A stretch of DNA of 64,000 nucleotides from DATDIC01 sp963777625 (GTDB lineage Bacteria > Pseudomonadota > Alphaproteobacteria > Acetobacterales > Acetobacteraceae): positions 62,001 to 126,000 of the forward strand of contig CAVZRO010000019.1 of assembly GCA_963777625.1 (NCBI GenBank), written 5' to 3'. Each line of letters starts with the position of its first letter. Position 1 is the stretch's first letter. Positions 16,740-25,666 of this stretch are shown here, piece after piece. The notes under the pieces were generated by a model. It did not search any database, was not told where the DNA came from, and saw only the letters and a program-made list of their open reading frames with translations. The position numbers and the translations under genes were made by a program.

Positions 16740-18874
16740 CCCGCGGACACCGTCTCATCCGACCGAACCGCGGCATCGATTGCATCGGTCAGCATCTCGG
16801 ACGACAGGTCCGATTTGGACAATATGCGGCACGCCCGCCCGAGCCGCCGCCGTTCGTCCGCCGACAGGATGGCGGAGGTCAGGACCATGGCCGGCAAATC
16901 CGCAAAATCCGCCTGGCCGCTGATCCGATCGAGAAACTCGAACCCGTCCATTCCCGGCATCCTGAGATCCAGCACCACGATATCGGGGCGATCGCGCTCC
17001 AGTTCCTCCAGCCCGTTCCGTGCGCTGGTAACCGCGGACAGGCTGTAGCGGGTATGCGGCAGCAACTGGCGCACCAGATAATGTGAGACCTCCTCATCTT
17101 CGACCAGCAGCACCTTCACAAGGGGTGCGCGCCCGGTGAGCCGATCCAGCAGGGCAATCAGCGAACGGCGGTTGAGCGGTTTAGATAGATATGCGTCAGC
17201 TCCAAGCTGCGCCGGTTCGCGATCCCCTCCGGCAGAGGACGTCACCATGATCGGAATGCCGGCACCCGATTCCTGGCCCCTGAGTTCCAGCAGAAACCGC
17301 CAGCTTTCCTCGCCGAGCAGCCGCGCATCCTGTAGAATGGCGGCCGGCTGAATCTGCCGCAGCCTGTCAGCGGCCTGCCGAAGCGAGTACGCGAAGACCG
17401 GCTGATAAGCCGAGTCGGCGAGCAGCCGTTGCAGAATGAACGCGTCGGTCGAATCGTCCTTGATCACCAACAGCGGGAGCTTGCCCGGTTGCAGGGTGAC
17501 GGCAGCGCCCTCTTCGTTTGCCGGCCGGGGCTCGCTGTAACAGCGCGGCACGATCACCGAGAACGTGGTGCCCTGGCCAAGGACACTGTCAACGATGATT
17601 TTCCCGCCCAGCAGCTCGGCAAGCTTCTTCGATAGCGGCAGACCGAGCCCAGTGCCCTTGACCCGCTTTTGCAGCGGATGCGGGACCTGCCCGAACTCCT
17701 GGAAGATCAGCTCCAGATCGCCGGACGCGATGCCGATGCCGGTATCGCGCACGCAGAAGGTGACCGTGTCGGTTTCCGGATCGCCGCTGGCCCACACGCG
17801 CACCTCTCCGCGTTCGGTGAACTTGATGGCATTGGAAATGAAGTTTCGCAGTATCTGTGAGACTTTGCCTTCATCGGTTTCCAGCGGGAGAAGCTGGACC
17901 GGATCGTCGAACACCAGCGCAACCGCGTCGCCGATCAGCAACGGGCGCAGCATGCCGCGCAAGGTGCCGAACAGGTCCGCCACCGTGAATTCGGCAGGCG
18001 CCACAATCGTCTTGCCCGCTTCCACCTTGGCGAGATCGAGCAGATCATCGACCAGTTCGGTAAGGTTCTCCGCCGCCTTGCGGATGAACTGAACCTGCTT
18101 CTCCTGTTCCGCGGTCAGCTCGCCATCGCTACGCTCACGCAACAGCCGCGAAAGCGCCAGAATCGAGTTCAACGGCGTGCGGAACTCGTGACTCATATGC
18201 GAGAGGAACTTCGATTTCAGTTCATCCGCCCGGCGCAGATGATCGGCCCGCTCGTCGAGTTCGGCGTAAAGCGCGACCACACCGCGGTTGGTGTCCTGCA
18301 GTTCCCGATTAAGCGCCTCCAGCTCCTGCTGACGTTGCGTCAATTGCTCCATCTGGGCGAGGATCTGCCGGTTCTGCTGATGTATCTCCTCCATTGCGTC
18401 CGCCGGACCATCGGCGGCAAGCGATTCCATAAGCCGTTTGAGCGTGGCCGAGGTGATCCGGGCAATGCGTCGCGGCAGGTTCTTGGCAAGCCTGACCGTC
18501 GTTCCCACGCCGGGCGCGGTGGTGATATCGAAGTCATCCATCAGCCGCCGTGCGCCGAGCACGCCTACGCCCGCACCGGTGGCGGATTTGTGCGTGCCGT
18601 CCAGGATGTCCGACAGCCGGGCGATCCCTGGTCCGCGGTCCTGCACGCTGACCACGAAATGCCGCGCGCCCGGGCCGTCTTGCACGCGGAATTCAACCTC
18701 GCCCCCGCCGGCATAATCGAGCGCATTGCGGGCGATCTCGGAAACCGCCGTGGTGATCCGTGTCTGGTCCTGCTGATCGAAACCGATCAGCTCCGTCAGC
18801 CGCCGCGTACGCTTGCGGACCAGGACGATATCCCGTTCATCGCCGATCGCAACCAGTAGCAGCCGCACATCCAT
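16736..18874 (-). CDS. Multi-domain kinase: RsbT-like ATPase - HisKA - HATPase - two receivers
   Basis: 712 residues. Domain 1 (about 1-135) is an RsbT/anti-sigma type GHKL ATPase (TAVSEIARNALDYAGGGE, VQDRGPGIARLSDILDG, GAGVGVLGARRLMDDFDI) very like the free RsbT downstream of RsbS. A coiled coil follows (residues 160-225), then the H-box KSKFLSHMSHEFRTPLNSIL, HATPase_c (LRNFISNAIKFTERGE, DTGIGIASGDLELIFQEFGQ, KGTGLGLPLSKKLAELLGG), a degenerate receiver (LLVIKDDSTDAFILQ, QDARLLG) and a canonical receiver (VLLVEDEEVSHYLVRQLL, VVLDLRMPGMDG). A switch-kinase domain fused to a phosphorelay kinase is unusual. It starts 11 bp downstream of the PP2C gene stop. Confidence 0.92.
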   Translation of the reverse strand: MDVRLLLVAIGDERDIVLVRKRTRRLTELIGFDQQDQTRITTAVSEIARNALDYAGGGEVEFRVQDGPGARHFVVSVQDRGPGIARLSDILDGTHKSATGAGVGVLGARRLMDDFDITTAPGVGTTVRLAKNLPRRIARITSATLKRLMESLAADGPADAMEEIHQQNRQILAQMEQLTQRQQELEALNRELQDTNRGVVALYAELDERADHLRRADELKSKFLSHMSHEFRTPLNSILALSRLLRERSDGELTAEQEKQVQFIRKAAENLTELVDDLLDLAKVEAGKTIVAPAEFTVADLFGTLRGMLRPLLIGDAVALVFDDPVQLLPLETDEGKVSQILRNFISNAIKFTERGEVRVWASGDPETDTVTFCVRDTGIGIASGDLELIFQEFGQVPHPLQKRVKGTGLGLPLSKKLAELLGGKIIVDSVLGQGTTFSVIVPRCYSEPRPANEEGAAVTLQPGKLPLLVIKDDSTDAFILQRLLADSAYQPVFAYSLRQAADRLRQIQPAAILQDARLLGEESWRFLLELRGQESGAGIPIMVTSSAGGDREPAQLGADAYLSKPLNRRSLIALLDRLTGRAPLVKVLLVEDEEVSHYLVRQLLPHTRYSLSAVTSARNGLEELERDRPDIVVLDLRMPGMDGFEFLDRISGQADFADLPAMVLTSAILSADERRRLGRACRILSKSDLSSEMLTDAIDAAVRSDETVSAG

Positions 18875-18885
18875 GGCGGCGTATG

Positions 18886-19908
18886 CTACAGCACCGCTCG
18901 CATGGCGACCACCGTGGCATCATCACGGCCACGCCGATGATCGCGCAGCAAAACGCCGGCGATCAGTGACGGGTGCTGCGCCACCAACCCCAGGTAGGAA
19001 CCCAGGTCCCACCGCGTCGTCACCCCGTCGGAATGCAGGATGACAAGCGGGTCGGTCGTGAACCCGTAGGTGAATTCCCGGATGCGCGGAGCGATGTGAC
19101 CGGCCGTGCCGTTGTGCGACACCATGTGGCGGATGCTGCCGTTGTTGATGAGAGTACCGCTGATATTGCCCACGCCGACATAGCGCACGGTTCGGGCGGT
19201 CTCGTCGATGCGCGCGATCGCGACGGCACCGCCCCGGGTGGGCGCCAGGGCTCGATGCAGGCGCTCCATCAGTTGCTCGCAGCCATCCTCGACATGTTCC
19301 CGGAACAGCTTAGTTGCGCAGTCCGCCGCTCGCGCCGCCTCGACCCCATGCCCGGAGCCGTCGATCATCAGCAGGGTATGATCCAGGCCAGCCGATGCAA
19401 ATGCCCACCCGTCGCCGTTGCTGCTCTCTCCTGGGAAAGGTGCGGTCGCGGCGCCGATCTGGGTTTTCCACGCCATCGAGGGGGCACGCGCAACAAACCG
19501 CGCCACGATCGCGGTTCCGTGATCCGGGCTCGACCAGATACGCACCTGGTCGGCCTGTCGCATGACCGCCCCGAGGCCGTTTCCCGGCGTGCCGGCGGTG
19601 GAATAGCCATCTTGCAGACAGCGTTCGACGTCGGCCATCCCACGACCGCGATCGAGGGCCAGCAACTCCAGCCCCGCACCGTCCCGGTCATCGAACCGGG
19701 ACGCGAGGATTTCGCCTCCCCCGCCGTGCTTGAGCATGTTGGTCGCAAGCTCGGTCACCACCAGGGCAACCTGGCCAGTCCGGGCTTCCGTTAGTCCGAG
19801 ACGGCGCGCGCAAGTGCACGCCAGACGCCGGGCCTCCGCGATCTGGCTGGTATCCGTTACCGAAACAAGCACCTTATTTCCATCGTGCCAAAGTAACCTT
19901 GGTACCAC
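18886..19908 (-). CDS. PP2C-type phosphatase with N-terminal RsbT/RsbW-like ATPase domain
   Basis: 340 residues. Residues about 10-135 form a GHKL ATPase of the RsbT/RsbW group (VALVVTELATNMLKHGGGGE, ALDRGRGMADVERCLQDGYS, GNGLGAVMRQADQVRIWS). Residues about 145-335 form a SpoIIE/RsbX-like PP2C domain with metal-binding Asp in LLMIDGSGHGVEAARAA, ILHSDGVTTRWDL and GRDDATVVAMRA. In Rsb modules RsbX-type phosphatases dephosphorylate RsbR and RsbS to reset the stressosome. That is the likely role here. The ATG at 19908 lies inside the rsbT 3' end (35-base overlap), so the genes are tightly coupled. Confidence 0.88.
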   Translation of the reverse strand: MVPRLLWHDGNKVLVSVTDTSQIAEARRLACTCARRLGLTEARTGQVALVVTELATNMLKHGGGGEILASRFDDRDGAGLELLALDRGRGMADVERCLQDGYSTAGTPGNGLGAVMRQADQVRIWSSPDHGTAIVARFVARAPSMAWKTQIGAATAPFPGESSNGDGWAFASAGLDHTLLMIDGSGHGVEAARAADCATKLFREHVEDGCEQLMERLHRALAPTRGGAVAIARIDETARTVRYVGVGNISGTLINNGSIRHMVSHNGTAGHIAPRIREFTYGFTTDPLVILHSDGVTTRWDLGSYLGLVAQHPSLIAGVLLRDHRRGRDDATVVAMRAVL

Positions 19909-20278
19909 GGCCCGACGAAGACTCTATATCAAATTCATTCGATAACCGCTTGGCGCCGCTCAAGCCCAAACCGAGACCACCCCTGGTGGTGTAGCCGTCT
20001 GTCATCGCCCGTCCGAGGTCGGGAATACCAGGTCCCTGATCGGTGAAGGTCAGGCGCACGCCGCGCCGCTGGCCTTCACGCAGAATCTCGATCAGCAACG
20101 TGCCGCCGCCGCCGTAATCGACGGTATTGCGGGCGATTTCGCTGGCGGCGGTGATGATCTTGGTCTGATCGACCAGGCCGAAGCCGGCGGCGACCGCGCT
20201 GGCCCTGACCGCTTGCCGCACCCGGACGACATCATCGGAGGTGCGGACCGGGATCGTTTCAGACTTTTCGGTCGGCAT
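19874..20278 (-). CDS. rsbT: RsbT switch serine/threonine kinase
   Basis: 134-residue GHKL protein kinase of partner-switching modules. The ATP site shows AASEIARNTVDYGGGGTLLI (N-box), FTDQGPGIPDLGRAMTDGYT (G1 box) and GGLGLGLSGAKRLSNEFDI (G2 and lid). In Bacillus, RsbT phosphorylates RsbS and RsbR and, once released, activates the downstream effector. The gene follows rsbS with a 20-base overlap and precedes the PP2C gene, the classic R-S-T-X order. Start ATG 20278 gives MPTEKSETIPVRTSDDVVRV, the normal N-terminus. Confidence 0.94.
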   Translation of the reverse strand: MPTEKSETIPVRTSDDVVRVRQAVRASAVAAGFGLVDQTKIITAASEIARNTVDYGGGGTLLIEILREGQRRGVRLTFTDQGPGIPDLGRAMTDGYTTRGGLGLGLSGAKRLSNEFDIESSSGRGTKVTLARWK

Positions 20279-20648
20279 CAGCGCGATTGTCGGCGTCGAT
20301 CAGCTCGCGGATCATCGCCAGGCCCTTGTCCACGTTCAGGGCCGTGCGCACCCCGTACAATACGAGCCCCAGCTCCACCAAGGTGATCGCCACTGCCGGC
20401 CGCATGCCGACCACCACCGTGACGGCGTCGAGCACACGGGACATCGCAGCGATATTATTCAGCATGCGGCCGATGAACGAGTTCACGATCTCCAGCGCCG
20501 AGATATCGATCATGACGCCATGCACGCGATCGGCGACGATCCGCTGGGTCAGGTCGTCCTGCAATTGCATGGCCAACCGGTCGTGCATATCGACCTGGAT
20601 GGACACCAGCAGGCAATCGCCGATCCGCAGGATCGGGATCTCGCTCAT
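20259..20648 (-). CDS. rsbS: RsbS stressosome scaffold (STAS domain)
   Basis: 129-residue single STAS-domain antagonist. It opens IPILRIGDCLLVSIQVDMHD and carries the phosphorylation-site loop GVMIDISALEIVNSFIGRML. The Ser after Asn in VNSFIGR matches the RsbS serine that RsbT phosphorylates in Bacillus. It packs with RsbR into the stressosome and sequesters RsbT. It is four bases from the rsbR stop and overlaps rsbT. No frame problem is seen. Confidence 0.94.
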   Translation of the reverse strand: MSEIPILRIGDCLLVSIQVDMHDRLAMQLQDDLTQRIVADRVHGVMIDISALEIVNSFIGRMLNNIAAMSRVLDAVTVVVGMRPAVAITLVELGLVLYGVRTALNVDKGLAMIRELIDADNRADADRKV

Positions 20649-20651
20649 TGC

Positions 20652-21528
20652 TTAAGCCTCGCCCCCGGGCAAGCGGCCACGGTCCACGATAACCTTGCCC
20701 GTCCGGCGCAACGCAAGCGCCAGTGCATCGGCCATCGTCGCCTTTGAAACGACGTTCAGCTCCAGCCCAAGATGGACGATCGTCTGCGCGATCTGCGGCC
20801 GGATACCGCTGATGATGCAATCAGCGCCCATCAGCCGCGCGGCTGAGATCGTCTTGATCAGATGCTGCGCCACCAATGTATCGACCGTCGGCACGCCGGT
20901 GATATCGATGATGGCGATACCGGCGCTGCGGGCAACGATCTGCTCCAGCAGGTTTTCCATGACGATCTGGGTGCGCGCGCTGTCAAGTGTGCCGATCAGC
21001 GGCAGGGCAAGGATGCCGTCCCAGAGCTGCACCACGGGCGTTGACAGTTCCAGCAGCTCCTGCTGCTGGCGGGCGATCACTTCCTCGCGGGTCTTCTGGT
21101 ACGCTTCGATGGTGTAAAGGCCAAGCCCGTCGAGCAGCCGCGTGGCCCTCCAGCTCTCTTCGGCGAACCGATCCGCATCCCGGCCCAGCTCGCGTTGCAG
21201 CAATCTGAACAGCGGCTGTTTGAAGGAAAACACGAACGACGCCGTCTCGCCCGGACTGTAGCCGTGCAGGGCGCGGGCGCGAGAAACTCCTTCCAGCAGC
21301 TCGCGCATCGGCGCCCACGCGGCCCCGGTGATATCGTCGGAGACCGGTACTGGCAGCGCAACGCCGCAGCTCGTCCAGGAACTGCGTGGACTGCGCGATG
21401 GCTTCAGCCTGGCGTTCCGGGCTCGCGCCGACGCGGCTCATGCGTTTTTGCACGTCGAGCCATTCGGTCAGAACCGAACTGTAGTGTCGATCAATCAGGG
21501 CAAGAATGCCGTCGGGCGTAGCAGCCAT
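20652..21528 (-). CDS. rsbR: RsbR-type stressosome sensor, one frame disruption
   Basis: About 291 residues. The N-terminal sensor domain is all-helical and globin-like (residues 1-140: LIDRHYSSVLTEWLDVQKRM, then FVFSFKQPLFRLLQRELGRD and TIEAYQKTREEVIARQQQEL, a linker helix). The C-terminal STAS domain contains TPVVQLWDGILALPLIGTLD and IIDITGVPTVDTLVAQHLIK with the phosphorylatable Thr. The reading frame breaks at about 21360: removing one G of CTGCGGCGTT joins FLDEL to VALPVPVSDDITG. The start ATG 21528 gives MAATPDGILALIDRHY. A 138-bp gap to dppB upstream is the only place for a private promoter of the cassette. Confidence 0.88.
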
Positions 21529-21666
21529 TGTTCCCTCGGACTGAATTCACCGACCGCATAGACTGTATTGAAGTGCGCGCCAACCGTGCGGTCCGGGACG
21601 ATCAACGCGCGCCGGCCGCACTCTTGTTGCGATCGCTGGCGACCGAACAGTAACGGCCGCTTCCAG

Positions 21667-22611
21667 CTACGCTCCTCGCAACCGCGGATTGAGCACCACA
21701 TACAGCATATCCGCGATCAGGTTGAGCCCGACGTACAGAAACGCGGTCACCAGTACAACTCCCTGGACCACCGGATAGTCTCGGTTGAACACAGCATCGA
21801 CGATCAGCTTGCCGAAGCCGGGAATGCTGAACACCTGTTCGGTCAGCACCGCTCCGGACAGCAGCGTGCCAAGCTCGAGCGCGCCCAGCGTCACCACCGG
21901 GATCAATGCATTGCGCAGCGCGTGGCGGGTGATCACGACAAGCTCGGCTAACCCTTTGGCGCGCGCCGTGCGGACATAATCCTGACCGAGTGCGGACAGC
22001 ATGGCGCTGCGTGTGTGGCGCATCAGGATAGCGGCGATGGCGTTGCCCAGCACGAAAGCCGGCATGATCGTGGTAGCGAGCGATTGCCCCACATTCTGCG
22101 TCAGCGGCACGTAGCCGGAGGGTGGCAGCCAGCCGAGATGGACCGAGACCAGCAGGATCAGCATGATGCCGAGCCAGAACGTCGGCGTGGACAGGCCGGC
22201 CAGGCCAACGGCGTTGGCGAGCCAGTCCCACGCAGTGTTGCGCTTCACCGCCGCGATTACGCCGGCCGGCACACCGATCAGCACCGCGATGACGAACGCC
22301 ATCGCGCTGAGCTGCAGCGTAACCGGCAGCTTCTGTTTCACGAGCAGCATGACAGGCTCGCGGTTGCGCCAGGAATAGCCGAGATCGCCGTGCAGCACCT
22401 TGCCGAGCCAGTGGACATACTGGACGGGCAGCGGGCGATCCAGCCACAGCTCGGCGCGGATCTGGGCGATCGCCTGCGGATCCTGATCCTCGCCGGCGAT
22501 CACCCGGGCGGGGTCCCCCGGCATCAACTGCTGGAGCAGGAAAACCAGGACACTGACCAGCAGCAGGGTCGGGATGATCTGCGCGAGGCGGACGCTGAGC
22601 AGGCCGCGCAC
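21667..22611 (-). CDS. Dipeptide/oligopeptide ABC transporter permease, DppB type
   Basis: 314-residue permease that begins VRGLLSVRLAQIIPTLLLVS and continues with SVLVFLLQQLMPGDPARVIA, the canonical DppB N-terminus and first periplasmic loop. It has six TM helices, the EAA loop (QDYVRTARAKGLAELVVITR) and the terminal DMLYVVLNPRLRGA. The GTG at 22611 is chosen because it lies three bases after the TAG of the binding-protein gene. The apparent long fusion with that gene is only the product of a frame disruption upstream. Confidence 0.9.
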   Translation of the reverse strand: MRGLLSVRLAQIIPTLLLVSVLVFLLQQLMPGDPARVIAGEDQDPQAIAQIRAELWLDRPLPVQYVHWLGKVLHGDLGYSWRNREPVMLLVKQKLPVTLQLSAMAFVIAVLIGVPAGVIAAVKRNTAWDWLANAVGLAGLSTPTFWLGIMLILLVSVHLGWLPPSGYVPLTQNVGQSLATTIMPAFVLGNAIAAILMRHTRSAMLSALGQDYVRTARAKGLAELVVITRHALRNALIPVVTLGALELGTLLSGAVLTEQVFSIPGFGKLIVDAVFNRDYPVVQGVVLVTAFLYVGLNLIADMLYVVLNPRLRGA

Positions 22612-22613
22612 CT

Positions 22614-24138
22614 CTATTTCTCCATCTGCAGGCCCTGCAGGCGGATCATGCCGTCCGGGACGGGATCGAAACCGGTCAGCTTGGCGGTCATGCCGACGGT
22701 GTTCTTGCGCGGTCCAGAGATAGATGATCGGCAGGTCCTGGCGTACCTGCTCCCACATCTTGGCGTAGAACGCTTGGCGCTGCTCTATATCGCTGACGGC
22801 GCGTGCCTGATCGAGCGCCTGATCGACCACCGGGTTAGCATAGTTGGAAACGTTGTTGCGCTGGTTGCTGTGCAGGAATGCGTATGTGTTGCCGTCGATG
22901 TCGACGCGCCCGGACCAGCCGATCTGATACAGCTCGAAGTTGCCGTCGTATGATTGCTGCAGTGAGGAAGCGAACTCGGTGGCCTGCAGCTTCACATCGA
23001 ACCCGGCCTCGGCCGCCATGGACTGGATCACCTGCGCGACCTGGAGCTGATCGGGGTTGTTGGGCACCATCAATTGGATCGTGACCGGCGCTTTGACTCC
23101 GGCCTGCGCCAGCAGCGCCTTGGCTTTGGCGACGTCGCGCGCCGGCGGCTGGATGGAGGGCACATAAAACGGCGAGGCCTGCGTCACCGCCTGCGCGGTC
23201 GGAGTGTAAAGCCCGTTATAGACCACCTGGTTGATGGCGTTGCGGTCGAGCGACAGCTCGAACGCCTGGCGGACCAGCTTGTTCTGCCCAAACGGCGTGT
23301 TGGCGCGCGCACCGTGCGCGACATTGGCGGTCAGGCCGAGATAACCTAGCCCGTCGGAGATCACCATGCGCAGCTTCGGGTCGGCCTTCACCGCGGCGAC
23401 GTCGCTGGGCACGATATATTCAGCCAGATCCACCGCGCCGGCCTTCAGGTTGGCCAGCCGCACGGAGGAATCGACCAGCACGCGATAGATCACCCGATCG
23501 AAATGGATTGCCGCGGCGTTCCAGTATTGCGGGAAACGCTCCAGCGTGACGTGGTCCTGCGCCACCCGCTCCACGAACTTGAACGGACCGGTGCAGACCG
23601 GGTGCAGGCCGAAATCCTTGCCCTCCTGCGCGGCGGCTTTCGGCGCCAGGATCATGCCGGACCGGTCGGTGAGCTGCGACAGGAACGGCGAGGACGGCTG
23701 CTTCAGCACGACGCGGACGGTCAGCGGATCGACCACCTCGACATGGTCGATGCTGTTGATCTCGCTTTTGCGGAAACTGCCCGGCATGGTCAGATAGCGG
23801 TCGAAGGTGGCTTTCACCGCGTCGGCGTCGAATTTTTCTCCATCCTGGAACAGCACGTTGGGACGCAGATGCAGGATCAGCGTCTTCGGATCCGCCCATT
23901 CGTAGCCGGTGGCGAGTTGCGGCACGATCTGCAGCTTGTCGTTGATGTCGAACAGCTTGTCGCACAGACCGGCAAAGATGATGCGGCCGACATAGGTGCT
24001 GGCCAGCGTGGGATCGAGGATGTCGGCATCCTCGCGCAACGCGATGCGTAAGGTCTGCTGTTGCGCGGATGCCGGCTGCGACAGGGCGGGCAACAGCGCG
24101 ACGGCGGCGCCAGCGGCAGCCAACAGGATGCGGTGCAT
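22614..24138 (-). CDS. Peptide ABC transporter substrate-binding protein (SBP_bac_5), one frame disruption
   Basis: About 507 residues. A Sec signal peptide (MHRILLAAAGAAVALLPALS, cleavage near ASA-QQQ) is followed by the family-5 solute-binding fold: LRIALREDADILDPTLASTY, PQLATGYEWADPKTLILHLR, RPNVLFQDGEKFDADAVKAT and GTGPFKF-like CTGPFKFVERVAQDHVTLER. The C-terminal end (NTVGMTAKLTGFDPVPDGMI...LQMEK, stop at 22614) is in another frame, and one extra base near 22706-22712 (WTA to KNTVG) explains it. It binds a peptide or similar ligand in the periplasm and feeds DppB/DppC. Confidence 0.88.
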
Positions 24139-24277
24139 TATGTGGCCTCCCAGGTACTGCGGCGAGTGTTACCGGGGATGGCCGCGGGTTCAAGGGCCGC
24201 GTTCCCGGATCCCATCCGCAACACGCCGGCGGACCGCAAGTCGGCCTTCCCGCACCCACCTCGTCATTCCCGCGAAA

Positions 24278-25562
24278 GCGCATAGGCGCTAAAATACCGG
24301 TGCCATTCGCTGATATTGGCGTTTTCGTCGGGGCGGCTCGTGCAGATGCCGTCTGAGCCGCGCTCTACATCGTCGCAGGCGGGCAACGCTCGGTTGCGGC
24401 ATGATGGCGTGAAGCAGTATGGCGATCAGTTGGCGCAGCGCCCGCCACAAGCCAGGTCGGGTCAGGCGGCGCAGGCCCAGCGGGGAGAGTCCTCGAGCTC
24501 ATCGACAAGCGGCTCGAGCAGAAGGATCATCAACAGATGAGCCAGCACCCACGGTCTGGCAGAGCGCGCGTCGGTGGCCGGCGGGCCATGCAGGCCAACC
24601 AGACTTTTCAGCCGTTTGAAACCAAGCTCGACCCGCCATCGCAGGCGGTAGAGGGCCATCACATCCTGGGCCGGCCAGTCATCGGCTTGCAGCGAGGTGA
24701 TCAGGATCACCCATCCGGCGGCAATCAGCGTCGCCGTGGAGATTTGGTAGCGCTCTCGTTGCGCCTCCCGGCGGGCTTTTCGCCGGGCGGCGGCGGCCGC
24801 TGGCTCAGGCTTTTTGATCGCCACCATACGCAGTGCGAGGGGCGATGCGTTCTTGCGGCCCAGCCAGATCTTGCGATCGATCAGGCCGCGCTTGGCCGCC
24901 TTGCGCAGCTCGCGGGGCAGATTGACCGGCGTCGCGTCAGCCTCGAGCCAGCGCGCGCTGCGCCAGCCGTCACGCACTACCAAATCGGCGCCGGCGGCGA
25001 GCACAGTGGCCATGCGATCCGGTTTCAAATACACCCGATCGGCGAGGCGAATCTCGCCCTGACCACCGGCACCCGGTCCAGTCGCTCGGCTTCATGCTGG
25101 TCGGTCAGTTCGAAAAAGCCGAAGCGCTCGCTGGGCAGGTCGAATGCGGCGTGAATGCGCCAGAGCTTGTTGTTGGTGCTGGCGTCCGCTCCCGCCTGCG
25201 CCACCGCGCTCCCATCGAGGATGCGGATGAAGCGCCCTCGGCTGGGCTTCGGCGCGGCAGAGCCAGCAGCTGGCCGATCAGCGCGTCAGCCAATCGCCGC
25301 ACTGGCGCAGTCGATAGAGCAGCGCCACGTTGGAGATGTCGGTCAGACCACTCGCGCTGGCCATGCGGCGGTGCCGCGCAGGCCATGGGAGCCGAGGCAA
25401 TAGGCGAGCACCAGCCGCAGCAGGGTGATCGCGTTGGGGATCACGCGGCCGCGCCGGAAGGCGTTGCTGGCGGGGCGTCAGGTCAGCGCTTCGGCACCGC
25501 CGAGGATCGACGATGTGGACCAGTCCTCGTTGAGCAGCGAATCGGGCGTCATCTGATGTTGA
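24278..25562 (-). mobile_element. IS4-family element, copy B (inverted partner of 27651-28975)
   Basis: The end at 24278 has GCGCATAGGCGCTAAAATA, identical to the outer end of the other copy. The transposase lies on the minus strand. The opposite end (about 25562) does not carry the inverted repeat: beyond the start codon only about 12 bases match the other copy before the sequences diverge, so this copy is truncated there. It lies beside a partial REP palindrome (GTCATTCCCGCGAAA). Confidence 0.8.
24462..25552 (-). pseudogene. IS4-family transposase, frame-disrupted (copy B)
   Basis: DDE transposase whose C-terminal half is open (24462-25034: VYLKPDRMATVLAAGADLVV, RYQISTATLIAAGWVILITS). The YREK signature of the IS4 family is exact in YRLRWRVELGFKRLK (Y-x2-R-x3-E-x6-K). 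The N-terminal half (MTPDSLLNEDW, TDISNVALLYRLRQCGDWL, FDLPSERFGFFELTDQHEAE) is spread over several frames. The start is the ATG at 25552. It is almost identical to the copy at 27708 but with partly different breaks. Confidence 0.82.
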
Positions 25563-25580
25563 TGAAATTTGTATGTAATC

Positions 25581-25609
25581 GTCATTCCTCGCGAAAGCGG
25601 GAAATCCAC
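25581..25609. repeat. REP-like palindrome
   Basis: GTCATTCCTCGCGAAAGCGGGAAATCC, a slightly degenerate copy of the GTCATTCCCGCGAAAGCGGGAATCC element seen near 24262 and 29954. It lies just inside the composite structure. Confidence 0.6.
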
Positions 25610-25666
25610 CTCTCATGCAGCACACACCTGCCTCCACAGCCAACCAAACTCAACGGCTCCTTCGCG

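Noticed and set aside
21667..24138. A single 823-residue fusion of a binding protein and a DppB permease
   Set aside because: The join (EHRRHDRQADRFRSR...) is junk read through after a +1 shift. In the correct frame the binding protein ends normally at 22614, and DppB has its own GTG start at 22611.
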